From: VGKU01 sp964388785
GTDB taxonomy: Bacteria; Patescibacteriota; Patescibacteriia; UBA9934; GWF2-40-263
Assembly (NCBI GenBank): GCA_964388785.1
Contig: CAYMBX010000002.1
Location: 1 to 52,088, forward strand
Direction of reading: 5' to 3'
Length of the DNA: 52,088 nt
Below the pieces are notes generated by a model. The model saw only the letters and a program-made list of their open reading frames with translations. It was not told the DNA's origin and made no database searches. Position numbers and translations under genes: made by a program. Positions 32,576 to 41,809 of the stretch are shown piece after piece; the stretch's first letter is position 1, and each line of letters begins with the position of its first letter.

Positions 32576-33895
32576 ATGATTCCCGCCAACGTACAGATCA
32601 AAAATCACCATTTGCCCGATGAGCCCGGGGTGTATTTTTATTACGACCAAAACGGCGTACTTCTGTATATTGGGAAGGCGACTTCACTGCGGTCGCGCGT
32701 GGGTTCCTACTTCACCAAAGCTCACGAGAACCGTATTGCAGAGATGGTTTCCCAAATCGCGCACATTGATTATCTCGTGACCCCAACCGTCATCGAGGCG
32801 TTGGTACTTGAAGCAAACCAGATCAAAGCGAAAAAACCCAAATACAATATTTTAATGCGGGATGACAAGAGTTTTTTATATCTTGTGATCACCAATGAAG
32901 ATTTTCCGCGCCCGCAGTTGTTGCGTGGCCATGAGCTCGAACGAATGGGAATCGATCCGTTTCGTCCAACACTGACAAAACAGACGGCAAAAAAATTTGT
33001 GCGCGTTTTTGGGCCTTATACAAGCAGCGCGTCGCTTAAAAAAGCCATGGATCTTATCCGGCGTGCGATTCCTTGGAGTGAGTGCGAGCCACCCGAAGTG
33101 AGCGGACGGACGCGTCCCTGTTTCAATGCTCATATCGGGAAATGTCCTGGTGTGTGCACGGGGAAAATTTCCAAGGCTGCCTATCGCGCAATCATGCGTC
33201 AGTTTATATTGTTTTTTGAAGGTAAAAAGGCACAATTGGTGCGTTCGATGCGAACACAGATGCAACGCGCGGCGAATGAACTGCGTTTTGAAGACGCGGC
33301 GGTGATTCGGCGCCATGTGTTTGCGCTCGAGCATATCCAAGATGTCGCCTTGATTTCAAAAGAAGATGTGGTGCTTCCGTACGCGTCCGTCAGGACGGAG
33401 GATTTGATCGATTTGAACGGACGCATCGAGGCATATGACATCAGCAACATTTCAGGAACGTCCGCGGTCGGATCGATGGTCGTGTTTGAAGAAGGGAGGC
33501 CGGCAAAAGCCCAATATCGAAAATTCAAAATCAAAACCGTTCAAGGATCAAATGATGTGGCGATGCTCGCTGAAGTGATCCGTCGGCGTCTCGCGCGCGC
33601 GCAGCGTTTTCCGATGGCGTGGCCGTTGCCTCAACTGCTGGTGATTGACGGAGGAGAAGGGCAAGTGAATCGCGTGCAAGAGGTGCTTGATGAACTGGAA
33701 GTTGATTTGCCGATCATTGGAATTGCAAAAGGGTTTGATCGCAAACAAGATCGGCTTGTGTTTGATCGAGGAAATCTTGAATTATTGCGTGTGGCAAAGC
33801 GAGGAAAAGAGTTATTTCAGCGGGCTCGAGACGAAGCGCACCGTTTTGCGGTACAATATCATCGTAAATTAAGATCAAAGCATTCGTTGGGGTGA
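32576..33895 (+). CDS. uvrC: UvrC, excinuclease ABC subunit C, short form
   Basis: 439 residues from ATG 32576 (about 600 in E. coli). The GIY-YIG nuclease (PGVYFYYDQNGVLLYIGKA), four cysteines fitting the UvrC Fe-S motif (WSECEP, RPCFNAHIGKCPGVC), a UVR segment (ELRFEDAAVIRRHV) and the RNase H-like nuclease with IEAYDISNISG, LVIDGGEGQ and RDEAHRFA are all present. The C-terminal tandem HhH domain is missing; the protein ends soon after the catalytic His. It makes both cuts in nucleotide excision repair. The next frame begins at its stop (GTGA). Confidence 0.94.
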   Translation: MIPANVQIKNHHLPDEPGVYFYYDQNGVLLYIGKATSLRSRVGSYFTKAHENRIAEMVSQIAHIDYLVTPTVIEALVLEANQIKAKKPKYNILMRDDKSFLYLVITNEDFPRPQLLRGHELERMGIDPFRPTLTKQTAKKFVRVFGPYTSSASLKKAMDLIRRAIPWSECEPPEVSGRTRPCFNAHIGKCPGVCTGKISKAAYRAIMRQFILFFEGKKAQLVRSMRTQMQRAANELRFEDAAVIRRHVFALEHIQDVALISKEDVVLPYASVRTEDLIDLNGRIEAYDISNISGTSAVGSMVVFEEGRPAKAQYRKFKIKTVQGSNDVAMLAEVIRRRLARAQRFPMAWPLPQLLVIDGGEGQVNRVQEVLDELEVDLPIIGIAKGFDRKQDRLVFDRGNLELLRVAKRGKELFQRARDEAHRFAVQYHRKLRSKHSLG

Positions 33896-33918
33896 GAGAA
33901 AAACTAATTCTCTGTTCT

Positions 33919-34170
33919 ATGCTCTCAAAAAACAAACACGCCCTCGTCGAGGCGCTTGGGTGGTATGGAGTTGGGGCGATTTTGGTTGCGTACGCACTGT
34001 TAAGTTTCAACATTCTTTCGGCGGATGAACCAATGTATCAACTGCTCAACCTCTCAGGAGCACTCACGATTATTCTTGATGCCTGGGTCGATCGCAATTA
34101 TCAGCCGGTCGTGCTGAATGTGATCTGGTTGGCCATTGCGCTCATTGCGCTCGCCCGTATTTTTCTGTGA
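33919..34170 (+). CDS. CBU_0592-like small membrane protein
   Basis: 83 residues from ATG 33919; a GTG at 33892 that overlaps the uvrC stop would add nine residues. Three hydrophobic segments and the pattern ALGWYGVGAILVAYALLSF, LLNLSGALTIILDAW and VVLNVIWLAIALIAL match the CBU_0592 family of unknown function. It overlaps the sigma factor frame by four bases. Confidence 0.75.
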   Translation: MLSKNKHALVEALGWYGVGAILVAYALLSFNILSADEPMYQLLNLSGALTIILDAWVDRNYQPVVLNVIWLAIALIALARIFL

Positions 34171-34817
34171 TACGTAATTTTTTTCCACGCATTTCGTTTC
34201 AAACAGCGAGCGACTTTCTCGGCTGGTGTTTGTTGGCGGTGGATTTGCTCGGAGGGGTGACCCGTGTTCCTCAACAACAGGCAACGGAAGACGATCTTGC
34301 CGTGCGAATGTCGCGTGGGGATGATCGGGCATTTGAAGAATTATACGGACGCTATTTTGATCCGATCTACGGTTTTGTGAAACGGCGCGTGGGGACGCAG
34401 GAAATCGCAGAAGATCTCGTCTCAACGATTTTTTTAAAAGCGTTTGCTTCGCGGTCGCGTTTTACCAGAGGTTCTTTCAAGGCATGGCTTTATTGTATTG
34501 CAAATAACACGATCATTGATTATTACCGAACTAAGAAGACTTGTTCCATGCCTTCGGATGAACTTCCCGATCTTCCCAACGGGGAGCCATTCGTGTCAGA
34601 CACGATCGACAATCAACATCTCCGGTCCATCCTTGAAACCGCAATCGCGCGTTTGGACACACGCTCTCAACGTGTGCTGCAACTGAAATTTTTTTCGGAA
34701 CTTACGAACGATGAAATTGCGGTGGCTCTGAAGATTTCGACAAATCATGCAGGCGTCCTGATCCACAGAGCACTGAAGAAATGTGCGAAATTTCTTCCAA
34801 AAAGCATCACACTATGA
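34167..34817 (+). CDS. ECF-type RNA polymerase sigma factor
   Basis: 216 residues from a GTG that overlaps the previous stop; a start closer to VPQQQATEDDLAVRM is possible. Region 2 (FEELYGRYFDPIYGFVKRRVG, EIAEDLVSTIFLKAFASRSRF, SFKAWLYCIANNTIIDYYR) and region 4 (RVLQLKFFSELTNDEIAVALKISTNHAGVLIHRALKK) are clear; there is no region 3 and no region 1. Its stop overlaps the start of the alpha-2-macroglobulin gene (ATGA, 34814-34817), the place where an anti-sigma gene usually stands. Confidence 0.9.
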   Translation: MIRNFFPRISFQTASDFLGWCLLAVDLLGGVTRVPQQQATEDDLAVRMSRGDDRAFEELYGRYFDPIYGFVKRRVGTQEIAEDLVSTIFLKAFASRSRFTRGSFKAWLYCIANNTIIDYYRTKKTCSMPSDELPDLPNGEPFVSDTIDNQHLRSILETAIARLDTRSQRVLQLKFFSELTNDEIAVALKISTNHAGVLIHRALKKCAKFLPKSITL

Positions 34818-37800
34818 CCGACCGTAATGAAAAATTTGAAGAATCGTTTCAGAAGGCAAGCGAGGCGTTAACTCGCATGTCTCATGATTCAGATTCGCCG
34901 TCGCGGCCGGGATTTAAAGAAGCGCTTAAGCAGCGCATCCTGGACGCTCGGCAACAACCTGCTATGTCTGCATTTTCTTGGATCAAAGCTATCCCGCCAA
35001 AATTGACGGCGGGCGGGACGATCGCGCTGGTTGCGGTCGTCATCCTCATGCTCGTATTGAATCCGTTCTCGTCTTCCATCCCGGTCGTGTATGCGCAAAA
35101 CAACTTTACGCTTGTGGCGGAAGAAGAAGATTCCCTCGGTGTTGATCCCGAAACGAGTTTCATTTTGGAAAGTCGCGAGCCGCTCGACCTGAATTTTGTC
35201 AAAGAATACCTTCGTTCCGATACCAATCGATCGTTTGAGATCGAACGGATTGATGAATTTCGCGCGCGGATCGTGTTTAAAGAAAAGCTCTCCAGCGGGC
35301 AATTGGTTCGATTCCTTTTGCCGACACAAGCCGAACAATCCGACGGGACACTGAAAGATCGTCCATACGCCTGGGCGTTCCAAGTGAAAACTCAGTTTCA
35401 TGTTTTACATTCCATTCCGGGAAACGAAACCGCAAATGTTCCTCTTGATGCGGGGATCGAAATCGTCTTCAGTCATGAAAACGTCGATCCCGTCGATTTT
35501 GAGCGCGCGTTTTCCATTGAACCGGCCCTGACGGGTCATGTCGAAAAAAACCGCAGAAGTCTTGTGTTTGTCCCGGACAAACTTGAACCTTCTACGGTCT
35601 ATCGTGTGACAATCGATGAAGATTTGCATCCAGCAAATTCAAGTGAGTCTCTTGGAGAAGATTACGTCTTTCGATTTGAGACAGACGATGCTCTTCAACG
35701 AGGGAGTGATATGCGATTTTTGAAGACGTTTCTCACCACGATTCCCAACGAATTCGCACAGTTTCAGATGTCTTTCGATTACAGCAACCGCATTCCGGAT
35801 GAAACTTCCGCGTTCACCGTGTACCGTTTCCCAAATTTTGAGAGTTTCAAATCCAGCTTTGAACAATCGATCGTCGATGCTTGGCGGGATACACGTCCTC
35901 TTAGCAGTTATGTTTCTGTCGATACACTTTCTTCTGTCGGAACATTTAAACCGAATGTCATAGAATCCGGATATTATCCCGTGTACCAGGTTCCATTTGA
36001 ACTGGAAGAAGGCTATTACGGTATTTTGGTGGAATGGCAAGGACAGCAAGCGTTTGCGTTTCTTCAGTCCACGACGGTGAGCGCCACACTGGTTGAGGCG
36101 GAAGGTACATCTCTTGTATGGGTTCACGACACATCCACGAAATTGGCGGTGAATGGGGCACAGGTCAAAACGGATTCCGTGAGCGCAAACACAAACCAAG
36201 AGGGGATCGCACGCATCACGCTTCCTGAGACGTTTGAAGCTCTGGAAGTCCGTTCAGGAAATCACGTCCTCCTTTTGCCAAGCACGGATGGCTCGTATCT
36301 TTATGAAGGATTCGGTGGTTGGTGGGGGAACCGTACGTCTGTGGACGAAGATTATATTGGATATGTCTATTCCGATCGTCCGGTTTACAAACAAGGTGAC
36401 ACCGTTCACCTTTGGGGATTTTTGTCACATCGTGACAAACAGCCGCTTCCGTCGGAGGTGACAGTGCGTATGACTACGTCCGTTTACGGATATGCATACG
36501 GTGGAAAGTATCAGGATGTGGAATATGTCCGTGTTCCGGTCTCCATTTCAGGCAACGGGATTTTTTCCGTCAATTTCAAGCTTCCGGATGCGGCGACGGG
36601 ATATTACCGTATCGGTTTGCATCTCGGCGACAAAGAGGTCCTTTCACGGTCGATCCAACTTCAAGAATATCGCAAGCCGGTTTATTTCATGGAGCTTGAT
36701 GTGACGGAAAAAGCCGTGATTGAGGGTGATTCAGTTCATTATCGCGTGGCGACAAAGTATTTTGATGGAACGCCTGTTGTGGGAAAAACAATCGTCGTTT
36801 CCGCGGGTTCTTCTTCTCAAACAATCACTCTGGATGAAACCGGTGTTGCGAACGGAACGATTCCGGTCTCTGGAGGCTATTATGCCTATGGATTCGTGCG
36901 TGCAGAACTTGATGAGCCTGGGTTTGAACCAATTGGAGCAACTGAATATTTAACCGTCTATCCTTCCGCCATTCATATCAACGGCGAATTGACGATTGAA
37001 AATGGGTCGGGAACCGTTGCCATTGAAACAAAAACAGTTCACATCACAAACGGAGATGATCGATCTGAAGATCTCAAAACGATTCGTCCGGGCACGTCCG
37101 TGAACGTACAGGTGATCGAGTCATATTACGAAAAAATTTCCGAAGGGACCTCTTACGATTTCATTCGAAAAATCGTGCGGGAAAATTATCAGTATGTGCA
37201 CCGTGAACGTACGGTTGATCAACAGACAATCGTGACGGACCAAAGCGGAAAGGGAACGTTTTCCTTTGCGGCGCCAAATACGGAATCTTGGTATCGCGTT
37301 GAACTTTCAAGCATCGATGATCAAGGTCGGAAGGTGCTGACAACCGCGTATCCAAAATGGACGGGAAACTTGGGAGGATTCCGCTACGACAGTTATGACA
37401 GTACGCTGCATCTCGCCATCAAAAATCGGGAAGAAGACGGAAGTGAAAAAACCCAGTTTTTGGAAGGAGAGCAGGTGCAGATTGAAGTGCAGCAATACGG
37501 CGAACGGTTCCAAATGGTTCAAAACGGCTCGTTCCTTTTCGTGCAAGGACAACGAGGGATTCAAGAATATAAAACCGTCAACACGCCGGAATACGCTTTT
37601 CCGTTTGAGAGCCGCGATATCCCGAATGTGTACTTGTACGGCGTGCTGTTTACTGGCGAGGGATATGTGATCGTAAGCAGTGATGCGTATTGGACATCCG
37701 GAAAGTTTGTAGGGTTCAAAACTGAATCTCGGAAATTGCAGGTGGAGATTGAAACGGACGCGGCGCAGTACCGGCCGGGCGGGGAGGTCGATGTGAACGT

Positions 37801-39889
37801 GTTCGTAAAAGATGTTGAGGGCAAACCGGTCGAATCTTCCGTTAACGTCAGTGTTGTCGATGAAGCGTTTTTTGCGCTTTATCCGGACACGCCGGATCCC
37901 ATTGGTTCTCTCTACCACTCATTGAGTAGCGGCATTCACGACATTATTTCAAGCCACGAAACGAAGGTTATGGCGCTTGGGGCGGAAGGTGGAGGAGGAG
38001 GAGATGGAGAGGTGCGCAGCAATTTTGTCGATACGGCTGCCTTTATGAATCTGACGACCGGCCGCAATGGGCAAGGGAACGCGCGTCTTAAACTTCCTGA
38101 TAACGTGACCTCTTGGAGACTGACCGTGCACGCGCTCGATGACCAACACCTCCAGGCCGGGGTGAATACGAAGAAGATTTCGGCAACGCTCCCGTTCTTT
38201 ATCAACGCCGCGATTCAGCCAACCTATTTGACGGAAGATCAGCCGGAGATCATTGTGACGGCTCAGGGAACGGGGGTACGTTTGGATGACACGATCCAAT
38301 ATCAAATTTCCGTTAAAGATACGGAGATCGGATTTTCAACCCAATCGACGGTTGGTCAGCGTGTTTCTTTGCCGTTGCCAAATCTTCCGGAAGGCGAGCA
38401 AACAATTTTAATTGAAGCGAAAACCGGAGACAAAAAGGACGCGATTTCTCAAGTGGTCCGTGTCGTCCGTTCCCGACTCACCATTCCTGTTGTGGAAGAA
38501 AAGTCTCTCGATGCGTCAGCGACATTGGTTGGGTCGGATGCGGGATTAACGTGGGTGACGTTCCTGGATGGGAATCAAGGAAAATTTTTCGGTGATCTGC
38601 GACGATTGTCGTGGCGATATGGCGATCGTGCGGATGAATCGGTTGTGCGGGTCCTGGCAACCCAGCTCATGAATGAACTGTTCGGCGCGTCGGAATTTGT
38701 GCCCGACATGGACGCCGCTAATTACCAGTCTTCGGACGGTGGAATTCGTCTGCTGTCTCATGCGGATCCGGACCCGATTCTCAGCGCAAAGATAGGTATG
38801 CTTGGCGAAACGCCGTTTGATGAAGAACGACTTTCGGCATATCTGCTTGATCGGCTGTATGCCACACAAGAAGATCGTCAACTTTCGCCAGAAGAAGCGG
38901 CGTGGGCGTATGTCGGACTCGCCGGGTTGGACACGCCAATTCTCTCGGAGCTTAAGCGGTTTGCACAGCAGCCACTTTCCGAAGAAGCGCGTGTAGCGGT
39001 GGCTATTGCACAGCTACTTTCAGGGGATGCCGAAGGTGCGCGCGCGATTTATGAACCCATGATGAAAGGCGCGAAGCGAGAAATTGGGTACGTGTGGGTT
39101 GAACGAGAGATTCCGGAAACCGCAAAAGAACTGAACGCCGCCCTCTTTCTTCTCGCATCCGGACTCAATGAAATTCAGGATCGTGATGGACTGAAGGTGT
39201 ATCTTGATCGAGAAGCGAAAGGTGAAACGTTGGTTCTCCTTGAAACCTTGAGTGGATTGAAACAATCGTTCCGGTTTTTGAAACCCGGTGAATCCGAAGT
39301 GACCTTTACGCTTCGAGACGAGACAAAATCCGTGTCTCTCGAAAAAGGTGCGCACCTGACCCTCGCGGTCAACAAGGACGAACTACGTTCTCTCAATGCG
39401 CGTGCCACGAAAGGGGATGTCTCGGTCATCACCTCCTACCAACGACCGATTGCTTCACTTCCTGAGACATACAACAAAATCCGTGTGCAGCGGAAATATT
39501 TGGGCGCGGGAAATCCCGATTCACCCGTTTTCAAAGCGAATGACTTGATTTTGGTGGAACTCACTTATACGGTGGATCCATCGCTTCCGGGTGAATACTT
39601 CCAAATTACAGATAGTATTCCTTCGGGATTGACGCCTGTGACTCAGCGAGGAGGCTCTGAGGAGTACAACACATGCATAACGTATCCGGAAACCGATACG
39701 GATCAAACGCTTTCGTTCTTCGTCTACAGTGGATGGAACTACAGCTACTGTCCGCCCAACACCATTCGCTATTACGCGCGCGTGATGAATACCGGGACGT
39801 TTAAAGCGGAACCTGCGGCGATTCGTGCGGTCAAAATTCCATCACTCGTCAATTACTCGAATGCGCAGACGGTTCAAATCACTCCGTAA
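34814..39889 (+). CDS. Membrane-anchored alpha-2-macroglobulin-like protein with anti-sigma-like N-terminus
   Basis: 1691 residues. About 62 cytoplasmic residues with a helix-rich stretch (FKEALKQRILDAR) precede one membrane segment (about 65-84), as in anti-sigma factors. Outside follow Ig-like/MG domains, typical alpha-2-macroglobulin motifs YSDRPVYKQGDTVHLWGFL (about 520) and FVDTAAFMNLTTGRNGQ with LPDNVTSWRLTVHAL (about 1080-1110), and a helical domain. The thioester site (GCxEQ) is replaced by RYGDRADES (about 1268-1276), so no covalent trapping is expected. A CITYPE...YCPPN pair near the end may form a disulfide. Translationally coupled to the sigma factor. Confidence 0.87.
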   Translation: MTDRNEKFEESFQKASEALTRMSHDSDSPSRPGFKEALKQRILDARQQPAMSAFSWIKAIPPKLTAGGTIALVAVVILMLVLNPFSSSIPVVYAQNNFTLVAEEEDSLGVDPETSFILESREPLDLNFVKEYLRSDTNRSFEIERIDEFRARIVFKEKLSSGQLVRFLLPTQAEQSDGTLKDRPYAWAFQVKTQFHVLHSIPGNETANVPLDAGIEIVFSHENVDPVDFERAFSIEPALTGHVEKNRRSLVFVPDKLEPSTVYRVTIDEDLHPANSSESLGEDYVFRFETDDALQRGSDMRFLKTFLTTIPNEFAQFQMSFDYSNRIPDETSAFTVYRFPNFESFKSSFEQSIVDAWRDTRPLSSYVSVDTLSSVGTFKPNVIESGYYPVYQVPFELEEGYYGILVEWQGQQAFAFLQSTTVSATLVEAEGTSLVWVHDTSTKLAVNGAQVKTDSVSANTNQEGIARITLPETFEALEVRSGNHVLLLPSTDGSYLYEGFGGWWGNRTSVDEDYIGYVYSDRPVYKQGDTVHLWGFLSHRDKQPLPSEVTVRMTTSVYGYAYGGKYQDVEYVRVPVSISGNGIFSVNFKLPDAATGYYRIGLHLGDKEVLSRSIQLQEYRKPVYFMELDVTEKAVIEGDSVHYRVATKYFDGTPVVGKTIVVSAGSSSQTITLDETGVANGTIPVSGGYYAYGFVRAELDEPGFEPIGATEYLTVYPSAIHINGELTIENGSGTVAIETKTVHITNGDDRSEDLKTIRPGTSVNVQVIESYYEKISEGTSYDFIRKIVRENYQYVHRERTVDQQTIVTDQSGKGTFSFAAPNTESWYRVELSSIDDQGRKVLTTAYPKWTGNLGGFRYDSYDSTLHLAIKNREEDGSEKTQFLEGEQVQIEVQQYGERFQMVQNGSFLFVQGQRGIQEYKTVNTPEYAFPFESRDIPNVYLYGVLFTGEGYVIVSSDAYWTSGKFVGFKTESRKLQVEIETDAAQYRPGGEVDVNVFVKDVEGKPVESSVNVSVVDEAFFALYPDTPDPIGSLYHSLSSGIHDIISSHETKVMALGAEGGGGGDGEVRSNFVDTAAFMNLTTGRNGQGNARLKLPDNVTSWRLTVHALDDQHLQAGVNTKKISATLPFFINAAIQPTYLTEDQPEIIVTAQGTGVRLDDTIQYQISVKDTEIGFSTQSTVGQRVSLPLPNLPEGEQTILIEAKTGDKKDAISQVVRVVRSRLTIPVVEEKSLDASATLVGSDAGLTWVTFLDGNQGKFFGDLRRLSWRYGDRADESVVRVLATQLMNELFGASEFVPDMDAANYQSSDGGIRLLSHADPDPILSAKIGMLGETPFDEERLSAYLLDRLYATQEDRQLSPEEAAWAYVGLAGLDTPILSELKRFAQQPLSEEARVAVAIAQLLSGDAEGARAIYEPMMKGAKREIGYVWVEREIPETAKELNAALFLLASGLNEIQDRDGLKVYLDREAKGETLVLLETLSGLKQSFRFLKPGESEVTFTLRDETKSVSLEKGAHLTLAVNKDELRSLNARATKGDVSVITSYQRPIASLPETYNKIRVQRKYLGAGNPDSPVFKANDLILVELTYTVDPSLPGEYFQITDSIPSGLTPVTQRGGSEEYNTCITYPETDTDQTLSFFVYSGWNYSYCPPNTIRYYARVMNTGTFKAEPAAIRAVKIPSLVNYSNAQTVQITP

Positions 39890-41588
39890 GATCAATCCAA
39901 AAAAGGGGGCGCTGATCGGCGCCCTCCTTTTGGTTTTGGTCCTATCTGTCATCCTAAGCGAACCATTTTCTGTCATCCTGAGCGATAGCGAAGGATCCCG
40001 AAGATCAGCGAATCAGATTTACACGCTCAAAAACATTCCAAACATCCATTTTGTTCTTGATTCGGTCGGAAAAACACCACTGAATTCCCACGATCGTTTT
40101 TCTCCTGTCCACGCCGCCATTCTCCCTCACCACACGGATATTGGTCCTGACATTGATCGTTTTTGGGCGGAGATTGCCCAACACACGAAGCCGGATGTCG
40201 TGGTTGTTGTGAGTCCGGCCCATTGGGATCAGGGGCAGTCGGTACTTCAAACGACAAACGGAGAGTGGCAAACCCCCTTTGGTTCTGTAAATTCGGATGA
40301 TGCGTTCATCCATCAGCTCCGCAAAAAATCGGAAATTGCGATTGAACCCGCTTCGTTTGAAAACGAACATGGGATCTCTGTTCACACGCCGTATCTCGCC
40401 CATTATTTTCCGGAGACGCCGATTGTTCCGGTGATCGCGCAGTCAAAAGCTGGTTCTCAAGCTGCATGGGCATTTGTGAATTCGGTGCTTTCGCTCGAGC
40501 GAAACGTTCTATTTGTATCGAGTATCGACTTCAGTCACTACCAAACAAATCAGGTGATGGATCAGTACGACGAAGAAACACGACGGATCATGGCGGCGAT
40601 GGATTTGGCGCGTATTGATCAAATGGGACCGGAATATGTTGATTCTTCGTTCGCACTTCAATCTTATCTATTGTGGCATTCACTGACAGGCTGCCGTTCT
40701 CAAGAGCGTTGGCACGATCGCAATCCCGGCACGAGTTATTTTGTGTATACCTGTAGCGAACGTTCGCCGCTGAGAATAAGCGCTGTTGGTGATCTCATGC
40801 TCGCTCGCGGTGTGGGAAATGCACTTGATCGCATGGATCAGGCCGTCAAACAGGCACTCACCCGAACCAATGATTTGTTGAAGAGTACAACAGCAGACAG
40901 CGACCTGACGTTTGGGAATTTGGAAAGTGTGCTCTCAACGAAAGGCCAGGCATTGCCAAAAGCCTATGTGTTTCAAGCATCTCCCTTCGTCGTGCAGTGG
41001 TTGAGTGCGTGGCGAATGTCCGTGCTTTCCGTTTCCAATAATCACAGTGAGGATTATGGAAAAAGCGCATGGGAAGAATCTGTGGATACTCTCCGATCAC
41101 ACGGGATGACAGCTGTCGGGGGATATGCGAATGAGCCGAACGTTTCGACGGTCATCGCCGGGGGTAAAGAAATTGCGTTTCTTGCCTTCCAAACCCTCAC
41201 CGTTCCTTTCTCAGAAGAAAAGGCGAAACGTGCGATCCAAGATGCAAAGCAACGTTACGATTTGGTGGTTGTATCTCTGCACTGGGGAGAGGAATATAAG
41301 ACAACGCCCGAAGCTTCAACCGTGCTTCTCGCGCACGCCCTTGTAGACGCCGGAGCCGATTTGATTCTCGGTCACCATCCGCACGTGCTTCAACCCGTGG
41401 AAGTCTATAAAGATAAACTCATTTTTTATTCACTCGGAAATTTTGTGTTTGACCAAACAGGTGAAGCACAAAATGCAAGCATCATAGTGAACGTTGATGT
41501 GTGGGATGACGGATGGCTGACGTATGTTCCCACACCCGTCACAATCGATCGTTTCTTTCCGCGGCATGTTTTTGAACCGGCGCCGTAA
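39861..41588 (+). CDS. MEMO-like/CapA-like fusion, membrane anchored
   Basis: 575 residues from ATG 39861, overlapping the macroglobulin gene end. A membrane anchor (about 16-32) is followed by a stretch encoded by a dispersed repeat (SVILSDSEGSRR). Residues about 75-300 are MEMO/AmmeMemoRadiSam B-like (HAAILPHHTDIG, VVVVSPAHW, GISVHTPYLAHYFP, FVSSIDFSHYQ). Residues about 310-565 are CapA/PgsA-like metallophosphoesterase: ISAVGDLMLARGV, FGNLESVLS, VSNNHSEDYG, VSLHWGEEYK, GHHPHVLQPVE and YSLGNFVFDQ. CapA proteins act in capsule or poly-gamma-glutamate export; the role of a secreted MEMO domain is unknown. Confidence 0.85.
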   Translation: MRRRFKSLRKINPKKGALIGALLLVLVLSVILSEPFSVILSDSEGSRRSANQIYTLKNIPNIHFVLDSVGKTPLNSHDRFSPVHAAILPHHTDIGPDIDRFWAEIAQHTKPDVVVVVSPAHWDQGQSVLQTTNGEWQTPFGSVNSDDAFIHQLRKKSEIAIEPASFENEHGISVHTPYLAHYFPETPIVPVIAQSKAGSQAAWAFVNSVLSLERNVLFVSSIDFSHYQTNQVMDQYDEETRRIMAAMDLARIDQMGPEYVDSSFALQSYLLWHSLTGCRSQERWHDRNPGTSYFVYTCSERSPLRISAVGDLMLARGVGNALDRMDQAVKQALTRTNDLLKSTTADSDLTFGNLESVLSTKGQALPKAYVFQASPFVVQWLSAWRMSVLSVSNNHSEDYGKSAWEESVDTLRSHGMTAVGGYANEPNVSTVIAGGKEIAFLAFQTLTVPFSEEKAKRAIQDAKQRYDLVVVSLHWGEEYKTTPEASTVLLAHALVDAGADLILGHHPHVLQPVEVYKDKLIFYSLGNFVFDQTGEAQNASIIVNVDVWDDGWLTYVPTPVTIDRFFPRHVFEPAP

Positions 41589-41619
41589 TTGATATCTTGG
41601 AGTGAGTTATCCACATCAT

Positions 41620-41640
41620 CACGCGTACGCGTGTTTTTTT
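41620..41640 (+). terminator. Terminator after the MEMO-CapA gene
   Basis: CACGCG and CGCGTG pair around TA, followed by a long T-run. Confidence 0.82.
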
Positions 41641-41686
41641 TCTTATTTTCTTGGTCTATTTCATGGAAGCAAATGGGAAAGATGTG

Positions 41687-41745
41687 TTGACCTGTGTCAG
41701 AGAGTGGAATAAAATGGGTGTAGGTGGAACAAAGTGGGGATTGGA
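41687..41745 (+). promoter_or_regulatory. mraZ promoter with MraZ operator (10-bp-spaced TGG repeats)
   Basis: TTGACC (41687-41692) and TAAAAT (41710-41715) are 17 bases apart. GTGGAA, ATGGGT, GTGGAA and GTGGGG begin at 41704, 41714, 41724 and 41734, exactly 10 bases apart. This is the known layout of MraZ-binding repeats, and it overlaps the -10 element. Confidence 0.85.
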
Positions 41746-41809
41746 ACAGAACAGTTCCAGTGCTCACTTTTTATTAAATCATCGTGAGCCTTCTACCTCG
41801 CCGCACCCT

